From: an uncultured Polaribacter sp.
GTDB taxonomy: Bacteria > Bacteroidota > Bacteroidia > Flavobacteriales > Flavobacteriaceae
Assembly: GCA_943788865.1 (NCBI GenBank)
Contig: CALSRX010000004.1
Location: 62,001 to 126,000, forward strand
Reading direction: 5' to 3'
Length of the DNA stretch: 64,000 bases
Part shown: positions 7,947 to 17,970 of the stretch, piece after piece
Position numbering within the stretch: position 1 is the stretch's first letter
How the letters are laid out: each line of letters opens with the position of its first letter
The notes under the pieces: model-generated
The model's input: the letters and a program-made list of their open reading frames with translations, nothing else
Told to the model about the DNA's origin: nothing
Databases searched by the model: none
Made by a program: the position numbers and the translations under genes

Positions 7947-9059
7947 TTAATTGTTTAAAAGCTCTGCCAATTCTTTACCTACCAAACTCCCAATTGCAAC
8001 GCCCATTCCACCTAAACGTACTCCGCAATACACATGTGTGCTAATTGGTTTTACAATGGCTTTTTTCTGATTTCCAACACCCATAATTCCACTCCAAGAA
8101 TGTGCTATTTCAAATTTTGTGTTTGGCAAGATCGTTTCTTGTAAAATGGTTTTTAACTGATTTTGAATCAATTCTGTTTCTCCGAATTCAGCAGTTTCTT
8201 CTCCTTTAAAATCGAGATTTCTTCCGCCTCCAAATAAAATTCTGTCACCAACATTTCTAAAATAATAGTAGCCTTTATCTAAATGAAATGTTCCTTTGAC
8301 CTGTAGGTTTTTAATCGGTTTTGTAATGAGTACTTGCGCCCTAGCTGGCTGCACATTTTCTTGCAACAGTTGCTTTGCAAAACCATTGGTTGCAATAAAA
8401 AGTTTGTTGGTTGTAAAGGCTATTTGATTGGTTTTTACCGAAACTCTATCATTCTGTTCTGTATAACTTTCAACAGCAATATTATTCAGAATTTTAACTC
8501 CAGCTTTTTGTGCTTTTAAAAGTAACTGAGCCATCATTTTTCCTGTATCAATTTGGCCTTCAAATTGATTGACACTATAGATTGGTTGTATCTTTTGAAA
8601 ATTGAAAACATTCTCTGATTCCGAAAAAACATCTTGCTTAAAGACAGGAGCAATCAGTTTATTTATCTGATTTTTTTTAGAAGCACATTCTTCAAACAAC
8701 TCTTTGTTTAAAAACAATTCATACCCTTTATTTTGTTGAAAATCAATGTTTTTATCACCTAGGGTTTTTCGCAGCAATTGCAAGCCTTCCCAGCGCTTTT
8801 TTACCAAATCAAATACTTCTTCTTCGGTGTGCGTTTTTAAATCGTCTACCAATTCAGACAAGCTTCCGAAACAAGCAAACCCGGCGTTTTTAGAACTCGC
8901 TCCTTGTGGCAACATTCCTTTTTCTAACACTAAAATAGTTGCTGTTGGGTGCTTTTTCTTCAATGTTAATGCGCAATTTAAGCCAACAATTCCGCTCCCA
9001 ACAATGGTAAAATCAACGTTGGTAAACCACTCTTTAAGTTCCCAATAACTAAAATTCAT
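7947..9059 (-). CDS. FAD-dependent oxidoreductase, DAO/glycine oxidase-like
   Basis: The protein opens with FTIVGSGIVGLN (FAD-binding GxGxxG, residues 21-26), followed by an acidic strand end (VLEKG) and GASSKNAGFACFG, typical of the D-amino-acid-oxidase-like (DadA/ThiO/SoxA) superfamily. The C-terminal half contains YYYFRNVGDRILFGGGR and GVRLGGMGVAIGS, matching the substrate and FAD-closing regions. It likely oxidises an amine or amino acid, but the substrate is unknown. It lies within the same tight minus-strand run as the polyketide genes, so it may be part of the pathway or simply co-transcribed. Confidence 0.75.
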   Translation of the reverse strand: MNFSYWELKEWFTNVDFTIVGSGIVGLNCALTLKKKHPTATILVLEKGMLPQGASSKNAGFACFGSLSELVDDLKTHTEEEVFDLVKKRWEGLQLLRKTLGDKNIDFQQNKGYELFLNKELFEECASKKNQINKLIAPVFKQDVFSESENVFNFQKIQPIYSVNQFEGQIDTGKMMAQLLLKAQKAGVKILNNIAVESYTEQNDRVSVKTNQIAFTTNKLFIATNGFAKQLLQENVQPARAQVLITKPIKNLQVKGTFHLDKGYYYFRNVGDRILFGGGRNLDFKGEETAEFGETELIQNQLKTILQETILPNTKFEIAHSWSGIMGVGNQKKAIVKPISTHVYCGVRLGGMGVAIGSLVGKELAELLNN

Positions 9060-9062
9060 TTG

Positions 9063-9518
9063 TTATATATTTTTTTCAAAACACAAACTGTTTTCAATGC
9101 CTTTGTATTGACCATAGTTTATATTCATTCTTTTATAGTTACATTTATGATATAATTTAACTGCTTCAACTTGTCGCTCTCCGGTTTCTAAAATACACTT
9201 TTTATAGCCCATTTCTTTTGCCCATTTTTCTAATTCTAATAAGGTATTAACAGCAATTCCTTCGCCTCTAAAATTTTCTATAACAAACATTCTTTTTACC
9301 TCAACAGCATCAGTATCAAAATGTTTGATTGCTCCACAACCGACTGGTTTTTTATCTTTATAAACCACTATTACATGTTTAATTATATCAATATTATTAA
9401 ACTGATTGTAAAACTCATGATCTTCTCCATCAGTTATTTTTAAATGGGCGTCTAGCTCTTTTACAAGATTGATAAAATCTGTGTTTTGCGAATTTGTTCT
9501 TGTAATTTTTATGTTCAT
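9063..9518 (-). CDS. GNAT-family N-acetyltransferase
   Basis: The acetyl-CoA pocket motif RGEGIAVNTLLELE (R-x-x-G-x-A type) follows a beta strand ending MFVIENF, and a late LYHKCNYKRM segment completes the GNAT fold. I choose the ATG at about 9518 (MNIKITRT). The further in-frame ATG at 9539 lies in a dispersed repeat that carries GTCATT and would add seven residues. Three bases separate its stop from the DAO-type gene, so it leads the minus-strand polyketide block. The acceptor substrate is unknown. Confidence 0.75.
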   Translation of the reverse strand: MNIKITRTNSQNTDFINLVKELDAHLKITDGEDHEFYNQFNNIDIIKHVIVVYKDKKPVGCGAIKHFDTDAVEVKRMFVIENFRGEGIAVNTLLELEKWAKEMGYKKCILETGERQVEAVKLYHKCNYKRMNINYGQYKGIENSLCFEKNI

Positions 9519-9534
9519 GTTCACATTCTTTTCT

Positions 9535-9605
9535 GTCATTTCAAGGCGCGAAGCAATCTCTTTGTTTGTTGGCAGATTACTTCGTTATTCTTCCTCGCAA
9601 TGACG
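9535..9605. repeat. Family 2 palindromic intergenic repeat, copy 1
   Basis: The unit starts GTCATT and ends GCAATGAC. Internal inverted arms GCGAAGCAATCT and AGATTACTTCG lie about 15 bases apart. It fills the space between dinB and the GNAT gene. Boundaries are good to a few bases. Confidence 0.65.
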
Positions 9606-9612
9606 CTGTGCG

Positions 9613-10695
9613 TCAAAAATCAAATTTTAATTGCACCAAAACGGGTTCTTTTTTTTCTGTGTTTAAATTACCGAAAGATAAACCTAATAATCGTACTGAG
9701 TTTTTTAACTTTTCTTGAAATAACAATTCTTTTACTGTAGGCAAAAATTCCGCTTTTGTTTGCATAAATTCTGCAACCGTTTTGCTTCTTGTTTGCTGTG
9801 TAAAATCTGAATATTTTATTTTAAGTGTAATGGTTTTTCCTTTGGTTTTAGAGTTTTTCATTCTTCGTTCTAGTTCATCAGCAATCTGTTCTAATCGCTC
9901 TAACATAAACACTTCTGATGAAATGTTTTCATTAAAGGTGCGTTCTGCCGCAATGGATTTTCGAATGCGATTTGCTTTAACTTCACTCTTATGAATTCCT
10001 CTAACGATGTGATAATAATGTCCACCAGACTTGCCAAATAACGAAGTTAATTCTTCCTTTGTTTTTTGCTTTAAATCGCTTCCTTTGAAAATTCCTTGGT
10101 TATGCATTTTAGCGGCAGTTACTTTTCCAATACCATAAAACTTATTGATAGATAACTCTTCTAAAAACGAAATAACCTCTTCTGGATTGACCGTTTTTTG
10201 TCCGTTTGGTTTGTTAACATCAGAAGCAACTTTAGCTATGAATTTGTTGATCGATATTCCTGCGGATGCGCGCAGTTCTAATTCCGCCCAAATTCGATCT
10301 CTAATTTCTTGGGCGATTAAACTTGCAGACGGATTTCCTTTTTTGTTTTCGGTAACATCTAAATAGGCTTCGTCTAAAGAAAGTGGCTCTACCAAATCTG
10401 TATATTCATAAAAAATACTTCTGATTTTTGCAGAGATTTCTTTGTATCTCGAAAATCGTGGAGGCACAAAGATTAAATGTGGGCATTTTTGTTTTGCCAA
10501 CACGCCACTCATTGCAGAGCGGACTCCAAATTTACGTGCCTCATAACTTGCTGCAGAAACTACTCCGCGAATTTCATTTCCGCCAACCGCTAAAGGTTTT
10601 CCTCTTAGGTCTGGATTGTCCAATTGCTCTACAGATGCATAAAATGCATCCATATCTACATGAATAATTTTCCGAAAAGGCGGTTGTAATTCCAT
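9613..10695 (-). CDS. dinB: DNA polymerase IV
   Basis: This is a Y-family translesion polymerase. IHVDMDAFYASVEQ near residues 12-25 and SLDEAYLDVT near 103-112 carry the three catalytic acidic residues, and a helix-hairpin-helix stretch (FYGIGKVTAAKM) follows, then the little-finger domain. At 360 residues it has family length. No LexA-type operator was identified. It is flanked by intergenic repeats on both sides (family 2 downstream, family 1 upstream) and so is probably transcribed separately from its neighbours. Confidence 0.95.
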   Translation of the reverse strand: MELQPPFRKIIHVDMDAFYASVEQLDNPDLRGKPLAVGGNEIRGVVSAASYEARKFGVRSAMSGVLAKQKCPHLIFVPPRFSRYKEISAKIRSIFYEYTDLVEPLSLDEAYLDVTENKKGNPSASLIAQEIRDRIWAELELRASAGISINKFIAKVASDVNKPNGQKTVNPEEVISFLEELSINKFYGIGKVTAAKMHNQGIFKGSDLKQKTKEELTSLFGKSGGHYYHIVRGIHKSEVKANRIRKSIAAERTFNENISSEVFMLERLEQIADELERRMKNSKTKGKTITLKIKYSDFTQQTRSKTVAEFMQTKAEFLPTVKELLFQEKLKNSVRLLGLSFGNLNTEKKEPVLVQLKFDF

Positions 10696-10724
10696 CTTTC
10701 GAAAATACGGAAAAGTTCTTATTT

Positions 10725-10748
10725 GTCATTCCTGCGAAAGCAGGAATC
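10725..10748. repeat. REP-like palindrome, single unit (family 1)
   Basis: A single hairpin unit with ATTCCTGC, loop GAAA, and GCAGGAAT, bounded by GTC and C, identical to the left unit at 4898 except for the loop. It lies between the dinB start and the hydrolase stop and could terminate or stabilise the hydrolase transcript. Confidence 0.75.
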
Positions 10749-10752
10749 TATA

Positions 10753-11604
10753 CTATTTTGGTGAGTTATTTAAAAAATCAATACAAAGTTGTATTGCTTC
10801 TTTTAATTCTTTGGGCAAGCCTTCTTTTTTCCATGGATGCGACGTGTTAAACACATGATTGGCTTTTTCTACAATTTCTAATTGACTATTCGAGCACCAA
10901 GAATGTAGCTTTTTTGCTTCTTCGACAGAAACAGAAGTATCATTATTGCCATGGATAATTAAATACGGGGTTTCTAACTTTTCAACTGCTCGCTTTATGG
11001 TCAATCGTTCTTCATTTTCTATAAAATCTTCATAAAACTGATAGAAATGAGGCATTTGTTGTTTTGTTCTTCCATTTAACACATATTTTACGCCGTCTTT
11101 TTTCCATTGTTCTAAATCTCCTGAAGTTGCTGTTCTTTTGCCAAAATCACAAACACCCGCTAAAGAAATCACTTTAGAAACTCGTTGGTCTTCTTCAGAT
11201 TTTATGGTTACAATTCCGCCAGCTCTACTATGTCCAATTAAAGAAACATTCTCTAAATCAATTTCACGTTGAAAATCATTCTTTGAAAAAACCCAATCAA
11301 TAACGCTTTCTAAATCGTCTAGTTCTTTGGTGTAGTTATTGTTTCCAAACGCCTCTAAATCAGGAAAGTCTATTGGTTGATTGACTGTGCCGCCATTGTG
11401 AGAAAAATTAAATTTGACAAAAAAGAATCCTGCATCTGCAAATACTTTTGCCATCAAATTCCATGCGCCCCAATCTTTAAATCCTTTGTAGCCATGGCAA
11501 AAAAGAACTATTGATTTTGGTTGGGAGTTTGCACTATAAAAAACATCCGCAAGAATTGGCTTTTGGTGCTTTCCTTGTAAAATTGTGTTTTTAATTATTT
11601 TCAT
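10753..11604 (-). CDS. Alpha/beta hydrolase
   Basis: This 283-residue hydrolase has its nucleophile elbow in LIGHSRAGG, an acid in IIHGNNDTSV and a His in KANHVFNT, the Ser-Asp-His order of the alpha/beta hydrolase fold. An oxyanion-hole region LFCHGYKGFKDWG is near residue 33. It resembles dienelactone hydrolase or acylaminoacyl-peptidase-like cytosolic esterases; no signal peptide is visible. The start codon lies three bases after the LysE-type gene's stop, so the two form an operon. Substrate unknown. Confidence 0.85.
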   Translation of the reverse strand: MKIIKNTILQGKHQKPILADVFYSANSQPKSIVLFCHGYKGFKDWGAWNLMAKVFADAGFFFVKFNFSHNGGTVNQPIDFPDLEAFGNNNYTKELDDLESVIDWVFSKNDFQREIDLENVSLIGHSRAGGIVTIKSEEDQRVSKVISLAGVCDFGKRTATSGDLEQWKKDGVKYVLNGRTKQQMPHFYQFYEDFIENEERLTIKRAVEKLETPYLIIHGNNDTSVSVEEAKKLHSWCSNSQLEIVEKANHVFNTSHPWKKEGLPKELKEAIQLCIDFLNNSPK

Positions 11605-11607
11605 TTT

Positions 11608-12237
11608 TTATGAATTTAAAACAGTTGTTTTAATTAACATAAAAACAGCTACTAGTCCTGTGATGATGCTTAATACCAAACCAATATCTTTTGTTAGTTT
11701 TCCTGTTTTCTTTTGAATATTCTTTGCGTATTTTCCATATAAAAAAAGGATACAAAAAGTACCAGTTGTAGACCCGAAAATAAAAAATGCTACAAGAAGT
11801 GTCTCAAAACTCATTAAGTGAAAGAGTTCTAATGTTGCTGTTGTTCCACAGAAAAAAGGAATGGCAAACATGTTTAATGAAGACAATAACACACCGGTAA
11901 AAAAAGAGTTTCCTTTTCTGTCTTTACTTGGTTTTGCAACTGTATTTTTGCTTTTAGATTGTTTGAAAAAAAACATAGACAACAAAAAGAAAATTACAAT
12001 TCCAACTTGTTCTAAACTTTCTAAAATTGTTGGGTTTTCATAAATGTACTTCGTCAATAAGATTGCAATATAAGCTTGTATACAAACAACTAAAGAAACA
12101 CCTAATGAATAATAATAAGATTCTTTTTTATTTTTTTCTAAACTAATTTTTAAAGCTGTCATGTTTAACATGCTTGGTGTTATTGACCCCATAAAAGAGA
12201 AAATAAAACCAAAAAGAACGTGTAAAAGTATACTCAT
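11608..12237 (-). CDS. LysE-family transporter
   Basis: This 209-residue inner-membrane protein has about six hydrophobic segments, and its first helix reads FSFMGSITPSMLNMTALK, the conserved G-x-x-x-P-x-x-x-x-x region of LysE/RhtB-type amino acid exporters. An Asn/Lys-rich cytoplasmic loop (about residues 92-108) separates the two halves. It probably exports an amino acid or a similar small molecule. It is followed by the alpha/beta hydrolase in the same direction. Confidence 0.7.
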   Translation of the reverse strand: MSILLHVLFGFIFSFMGSITPSMLNMTALKISLEKNKKESYYYSLGVSLVVCIQAYIAILLTKYIYENPTILESLEQVGIVIFFLLSMFFFKQSKSKNTVAKPSKDRKGNSFFTGVLLSSLNMFAIPFFCGTTATLELFHLMSFETLLVAFFIFGSTTGTFCILFLYGKYAKNIQKKTGKLTKDIGLVLSIITGLVAVFMLIKTTVLNS

Positions 12238-12280
12238 TATGTATTAATCTAATTTTGCCAAAGATTGTATATAAATTCCA

Positions 12281-12316
12281 GAAAACAAAAAACGCATCAA
12301 AAAATGATGCGTTTTT
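12281..12316 (-). terminator. Bidirectional-looking terminator downstream of gdhA
   Basis: ACGCATCA (12292-12299) pairs with TGATGCGT (12305-12312) around AAAAA. It has A-runs on the left and T-runs on the right, so U-tracts form on either strand. Position and direction fit termination of gdhA. Confidence 0.85.
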
Positions 12317-12345
12317 ATGCTATTATATATGGTGTTGTTTTTTTA

Positions 12346-13707
<1,362 letters not shown>

Positions 13708-13732
13708 TTATGAAATTAATAATTTAACGCTG

Positions 13733-13767
13733 CAAAGATAACTATTTTTCAAATCTTTAAATTCAAA
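13733..13767 (-). promoter_or_regulatory. gdhA promoter (Bacteroidota type)
   Basis: Read on the minus strand, TATCTTTG (13740-13733) matches the TAnnTTTG -7 box, and TTTG (13767-13764) lies 23 bases upstream as a -33 element. The gdhA start is 43 bases downstream. Confidence 0.55.
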
Positions 13768-13856
13768 ACCGGCTATTATTTTACCCTTTTTATAAAGTCG
13801 TTTTTCATCGTCATGAACTCTTTATAAAACCTAGAGTTTAATTGATTTAAAAATCA

Positions 13857-13864
13857 TAAATTTG
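13857..13864 (+). promoter_or_regulatory. pheS -7 box
   Basis: TAAATTTG matches TAnnTTTG and lies 24 bases before the chosen pheS start. No clear -33 TTG at standard spacing. Confidence 0.45.
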
Positions 13865-13888
13865 CATCTTACTATTTGGGAAATTAAA

Positions 13889-14908
13889 ATGTTAGATAAA
13901 GTAAAAGAACTAATTGGTGATGTAAAAACGTTTAAAGCAGCTACTAAAGAAGAGGTTGAAGCGTTTAGAATAAAATATTTAGGAAGCAAGGGTCTTTTAA
14001 AAGAGTTGTTTGCTGAGTTTAAAAATGTAGATGCCGCAATGCGAAAGGATTTTGGACAGGCGTTAAACACCTTGAAAAAAGCTGCAGAAGAAAAGGTTGA
14101 CGAATTAAACGACAGCTTAGATAATTCTACTGAAGAAAAAAATATTTATGGAGATTTATCACGCCCTTCTGAACCGATAGAATTAGGTTCTCGTCATCCA
14201 ATATCTTTAGTGAAAAACCAAATTATAGAGGTGTTTAACCGAATTGGCTTTACCGTTTCTGAAGGTCCAGAAATTGAAGATGACTGGCACAATTTTACGG
14301 CATTAAACCTACCTGAATACCATCCAGCAAGAGACATGCAGGATACTTTTTTTATTGAACAAAATCCAGATATCTTATTAAGAACACACACTTCTTCTGT
14401 GCAAGTGCGATATATGGAAAACAATACGCCTCCTATTAGAACCATTTCTCCGGGAAGAGTTTTTAGAAATGAAGATATTTCTGCTCGTGCGCATTGTATT
14501 TTTCATCAAGTAGAAGGTTTGTATATTGATACGGATGTTTCTTTTGCCGATTTAAAACAAACGTTGTTATACTTTACAAAAGAGATGTTTGGAAAGTCTA
14601 AAATTCGTTTACGTCCTTCTTATTTTCCGTTTACAGAGCCAAGTGCTGAGGTAGATATTTACTGGGGATTAGAAACCGAAACCGATTACAGAATTACCAA
14701 AGGAACGGGTTGGTTAGAAATTATGGGTTGTGGAATGGTAGATCCTAATGTGTTGAAAAACGCAAATATTGATCCTGCAAAATATTCTGGATATGCATTC
14801 GGAATGGGAATTGAGCGTATTGCCATGTTGTTATATCAAATTCCTGATATTAGAATGTTTTACGAAAACGACAAGCGTTTCTTAGAACAGTTTAAATCGG
14901 TGATATAA
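13889..14908 (+). CDS. pheS: Phenylalanyl-tRNA synthetase alpha subunit
   Basis: This is the class II synthetase catalytic subunit that charges tRNA-Phe. An N-terminal coiled coil (residues 1-90) precedes the core: LLRTHTSSVQVRYM, motif 2 FRNEDISARAHCIFHQ and motif 3 GMGIERIAML. I use the ATG at 13889 (MLDKVKEL), which gives the family length of 339. An upstream in-frame ATG at 13862 would fall on the -7 box. pheT is not adjacent, as is common in this phylum. Confidence 0.96.
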   Translation: MLDKVKELIGDVKTFKAATKEEVEAFRIKYLGSKGLLKELFAEFKNVDAAMRKDFGQALNTLKKAAEEKVDELNDSLDNSTEEKNIYGDLSRPSEPIELGSRHPISLVKNQIIEVFNRIGFTVSEGPEIEDDWHNFTALNLPEYHPARDMQDTFFIEQNPDILLRTHTSSVQVRYMENNTPPIRTISPGRVFRNEDISARAHCIFHQVEGLYIDTDVSFADLKQTLLYFTKEMFGKSKIRLRPSYFPFTEPSAEVDIYWGLETETDYRITKGTGWLEIMGCGMVDPNVLKNANIDPAKYSGYAFGMGIERIAMLLYQIPDIRMFYENDKRFLEQFKSVI

Positions 14909-14917
14909 TAATTAACT

Positions 14918-14987
14918 GTCATTGCATGTTTACGAAGCAATCTTCTTCATTTAAGCAGATTACTTCGTCATTCTTCCTCGTAATGAC
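14918..14987. repeat. Family 2 palindromic intergenic repeat, copy 2
   Basis: It starts GTCATTGC and ends GTAATGAC. Inverted arms ACGAAGCAATCT and AGATTACTTCGT are separated by 13 bases, giving a near-perfect 12-bp stem. It lies 10 bases after the pheS stop. Confidence 0.75.
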
Positions 14988-15012
14988 GAACTTAAAACAA
15001 GTTCCAGCATAA

Positions 15013-15408
15013 ATGAAAAAAGACATTCAAATTCCTAATGTTACTGATGTAGAAATCGCTGTTATATATGAGTTTAACGATGAATATAAAACAGATGACT
15101 GGAATGTGTACATCATCAATAATAAAAATGTAGATTTAGAACAAGTTCTTATTGTTTCTCAAGGGTTTAATAACACAAAAGCGACATCAATATTGCGCAA
15201 GAAAATAAACAAACTTCCTGCAAACTCTTTTGCTAAGGTAGAGTTTATTCAGCCTGAATTATTCAAACTTCACAATCGTTTTCATGTTACTTTTTTTGAA
15301 GGCAACACCTTACAAGAAAAAACGTTTCTTTTTGAAAAAAACACCGTTAAAGAAGGTGCTTTACGCATGATTCCTGAGTTAAAAAAACGTGGAATTTTAG
15401 CAAGTTAG
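15013..15408 (+). CDS. Conserved hypothetical protein downstream of pheS
   Basis: This is a 131-residue soluble protein with no signal peptide or membrane segment. It is rich in alternating beta-strand patterns (for example DVEIAVIYEFND and FHVTFFEGN) with a basic C-terminal tail (ELKKRGILAS). I do not recognise a family. Its position directly after pheS may be the source of phenylalanyl-tRNA synthetase labels given to similar proteins, but nothing resembles a synthetase. Its stop codon G is the first base of a family 2 repeat. Confidence 0.6.
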   Translation: MKKDIQIPNVTDVEIAVIYEFNDEYKTDDWNVYIINNKNVDLEQVLIVSQGFNNTKATSILRKKINKLPANSFAKVEFIQPELFKLHNRFHVTFFEGNTLQEKTFLFEKNTVKEGALRMIPELKKRGILAS

Positions 15409-15489
15409 TCATTGCGAATGGAGTGAAGCAATCTCTTAAACAAGAACTAAAAACAAACAGATTACTTCGTTAGACTCCCTCGTAATGAA
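15408..15489. repeat. Family 2 palindromic intergenic repeat, copy 3
   Basis: It starts GTCATTGCGA and ends CGTAATGA. Arms GTGAAGCAATCT and AGATTACTTCG flank a longer A-rich loop. It overlaps the last base of the upstream stop codon. Confidence 0.65.
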
Positions 15490-15498
15490 GATTTCCTT

Positions 15499-15602
15499 GT
15501 CATTCTCGCAAAAGCGGGATTCCAAATTTACTTCATTACAAGCATCTTAACTTTCTGAAAACCTACTTGTTTAATATGGATTCCCTTTTTCAAGGGAATG
15601 AC
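15499..15602. repeat. REP-like palindrome doublet (family 1)
   Basis: The left unit (15499-15523) starts GTCATTC and ends GGGATTCC; the right unit (15578-15602) starts GGATTCCC and ends GAATGAC. The units are inverted relative to one another with 54 bases between, the same architecture as 4898-5039. Confidence 0.7.
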
Positions 15603-15624
15603 AATAAAGAGGGGTTTAAGTTGT

Positions 15625-15837
15625 TTAAAAAAATATTTTTATTTCTCTATAAATCATTACAATTCCAATCATTACAAAAACGAGAACACCTCCAGCAATT
15701 GTAATATCATCATACATTAAACTATATTTAATGTTTTTGTGTCTTTTATCTTTTCCACTATTTATATACAGATAATATAAATAATAAGAGCCTAAAATTA
15801 GCAACGCTAATCCAATTAATAAATTAAAAACATCCAT
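15625..15837 (-). CDS. Small two-helix membrane protein
   Basis: This 70-residue protein has two hydrophobic stretches (about residues 4-24 and 45-66) separated by a charged loop with SGKDKRHKN. No family recognised. It starts 13 bases after the NhaC-type antiporter stop on the same strand, so co-transcription is likely and a small accessory role is possible but unproven. Confidence 0.55.
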   Translation of the reverse strand: MDVFNLLIGLALLILGSYYLYYLYINSGKDKRHKNIKYSLMYDDITIAGGVLVFVMIGIVMIYREIKIFF

Positions 15838-15850
15838 CTAAAAAATATTT

Positions 15851-17326
15851 TTATCCCAAAAATCCAATCACTAAATACATCAACGTAGTAATTACACCAC
15901 CAACCAAGGCATAGGGCATTTGTGTCTTTACATGATCTATATGGTCACTTGCAGACGCCATAGAAGAGATAATAGAGGTGTCTGATATTGGAGAACAATG
16001 GTCTCCAAAAATTCCTCCACCTAGTGTTGCTGCAACTACTATGGTAATATCTGCTCCGTGAATGTTTGCCATCGGAATTGAAATAGCCATCATAATAGCA
16101 AATGTTCCCCAAGAGGTTCCTGTAGAAAATGCAATGAACGAACTAATTATAAAAACAACTGCTGGCAATAATTCTGGCGAAAGCCATTCTTTGGTTGCGT
16201 TGGCAACATAAACACCTGTTTCTAATTCTTTACAAGCGTTTCCAATTGCAAATGCCAATAACATCAACAACGCTAAAGGCATCAACTCACTAATTCCTTT
16301 TAAGGTTAAATCAACTGCTTCTTTTGGTTTCATAATTCCTTGAATGAAATACATAATCATTGCTACTAATAAAGAAGTAATAACCGCGTATAAAACAGAA
16401 GATGAACCTGAGCCCTGACCAATTGCTTGAGAAGCATGGTTAAAAACCGAAGTAGATGACTCTACGCTACTCCATCCGGTAAAAATTAAGTTGATTGGCA
16501 TCATTAAAACCATTACTAATAATGGCACAATCATATTATATGCTTTGGCTTTGATTCCTTCTTTTGGCGGAAAAGAAGTAACTGCATCAGAAACCATGGG
16601 TTTTGAACCTTCGTTCATTAATAAACCGGTTTCTTTAGTTCTCTGTTCTGCTTTTTTCATAGGACCCCAATCTTTTTTGGTAAGAATTACTATAAAAACA
16701 ATAGCAATTGCCAATATTGGATAAAAATTATACTTGATGGAAGACATCATTACAGAAAAAGGCTTTTCTATTCCTTGTGTTAGTAATAAACCCATGATAA
16801 AAGCCCCCCAAGCATTAAACGGAATTAATATGGATGCTGGTGCTGAACTTGAATCTGCTATATAAGCTAATTTTTCTCTTGGTATTTTTAATTTATCAAA
16901 AACCGGTCTGTATAAAGTCCCTACCGTTAATGAGCTAATGCTGGTTTCTACAAACAACAACAATCCTGTAATCATTGCAATTACCTGGATCATTACTCTA
17001 CTATAACCTGCTTGTTTTTTCTCTAATTTTACAATTAGTTTATTTAAAATATTGATAAAACCTTCAACACCTCTTGAAAACTGAATAAATATTAATAATG
17101 CTCCAACTAAAGCACTAAACATAATGGTTCTTGTACTTCCTTTATCTTGAAAAACATCAACCATTCCTTCTATCATTGCCAATGTGCCGTCTAACGGGTT
17201 CCAACCTTTCATAATTAACCAAGAAAACCAAATTCCGAATAACAAAGCAATGTAAACTTGCTTTGTTCTTAGTGCTAAAATAATTGCAACAATCGGCGGA
17301 ATTACCGAAAGAAAACCATACTCCAT
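15851..17326 (-). CDS. nhaC: NhaC-family Na+/H+ antiporter
   Basis: This 491-residue inner-membrane protein has roughly 11-12 spans. Features shared with the NhaC group are LFVETSISSLTVGTLYRP, ADSSSAPASILIPFNAWGA, STGTSWGTFAIMMAISIP and GGGIFGDHCSPISDTSI; the last carries charged and polar residues expected in the ion path. It would exchange sodium for protons, useful in a marine habitat. The symbol reflects family only; relatives include amino-acid/H+ exchangers of the same superfamily. It is followed by the 70-residue membrane protein. Confidence 0.8.
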   Translation of the reverse strand: MEYGFLSVIPPIVAIILALRTKQVYIALLFGIWFSWLIMKGWNPLDGTLAMIEGMVDVFQDKGSTRTIMFSALVGALLIFIQFSRGVEGFINILNKLIVKLEKKQAGYSRVMIQVIAMITGLLLFVETSISSLTVGTLYRPVFDKLKIPREKLAYIADSSSAPASILIPFNAWGAFIMGLLLTQGIEKPFSVMMSSIKYNFYPILAIAIVFIVILTKKDWGPMKKAEQRTKETGLLMNEGSKPMVSDAVTSFPPKEGIKAKAYNMIVPLLVMVLMMPINLIFTGWSSVESSTSVFNHASQAIGQGSGSSSVLYAVITSLLVAMIMYFIQGIMKPKEAVDLTLKGISELMPLALLMLLAFAIGNACKELETGVYVANATKEWLSPELLPAVVFIISSFIAFSTGTSWGTFAIMMAISIPMANIHGADITIVVAATLGGGIFGDHCSPISDTSIISSMASASDHIDHVKTQMPYALVGGVITTLMYLVIGFLG

Positions 17327-17427
17327 AAAAACTGTTTTTTTAATTTTTTTTAAAGATACTAATTAAAACAAAATCTATGTTCTTTTGAAGTTTATTCCTA
17401 TTTTTATTCTCTAAAGCGAATTTTACA

Positions 17428-17970
17428 ATGGCAAAGTTTTATACCTCAATTACTAAAAGAGTTCAGCAATTTATTGACAAACAAAAGGTGTTTTTTGTAG
17501 CAACTGCTCCAGAAAACGGAAGAATAAATTTATCTCCTAAAGGAATGGATTCTTTTAGAGTGATGAATGAAAACCGTGTTTTGTGGTTAAATGTTACTGG
17601 AAGCGGAAATGAAACAGCGGCACATTTATTAGAAAAAAACAGAATAACCATCATGTTTTGCTCCTTTGAAGGTGCGCCAAATATTTTACGTTTATATGGA
17701 AAAGGAAAGGAAATCAAAGAGATAGATCCAAATTGGAACGAAGTTATTTCATTATTTCCTAAAACCCCAGGAACAAGGCAAATTTTTGATATTGCAATAG
17801 AATCTGTGCAAACTTCTTGCGGAATGTCGATTCCGTTTTTTGAATACAAAGGTGAGCGAGAAGAATTAAATGATTGGGCATCTGAAAAAGGCAAAGACGG
17901 AATTAAAGACTATTGGGAGACAAAAAATCAAACAAGTATTGATGGTTTGCCAACACATATTTTAAATTAG
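17428..17970 (+). CDS. Pyridoxamine 5'-phosphate oxidase family protein
   Basis: This 180-residue protein has the split-barrel flavin-binding fold pattern: an opening helix, FFVATAPENGRINLSPKG, VLWLNVTGSGNETAAHL and ITIMFCSFEGAPNILRLYGKG. It resembles PPOX-type FMN/F420-like proteins of unknown substrate rather than PdxH, whose PLP-binding residues I do not see. It stands alone, divergent from nhaC, and its end overlaps the MFS gene's end by nine bases tail to tail. Confidence 0.75.
   Translation: MAKFYTSITKRVQQFIDKQKVFFVATAPENGRINLSPKGMDSFRVMNENRVLWLNVTGSGNETAAHLLEKNRITIMFCSFEGAPNILRLYGKGKEIKEIDPNWNEVISLFPKTPGTRQIFDIAIESVQTSCGMSIPFFEYKGEREELNDWASEKGKDGIKDYWETKNQTSIDGLPTHILN

Noticed and set aside
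17428..17970. PdxH (pyridoxine 5'-phosphate oxidase)
   Set aside because: Only the general split-barrel pattern is present; the PLP-binding residues of PdxH are not visible.
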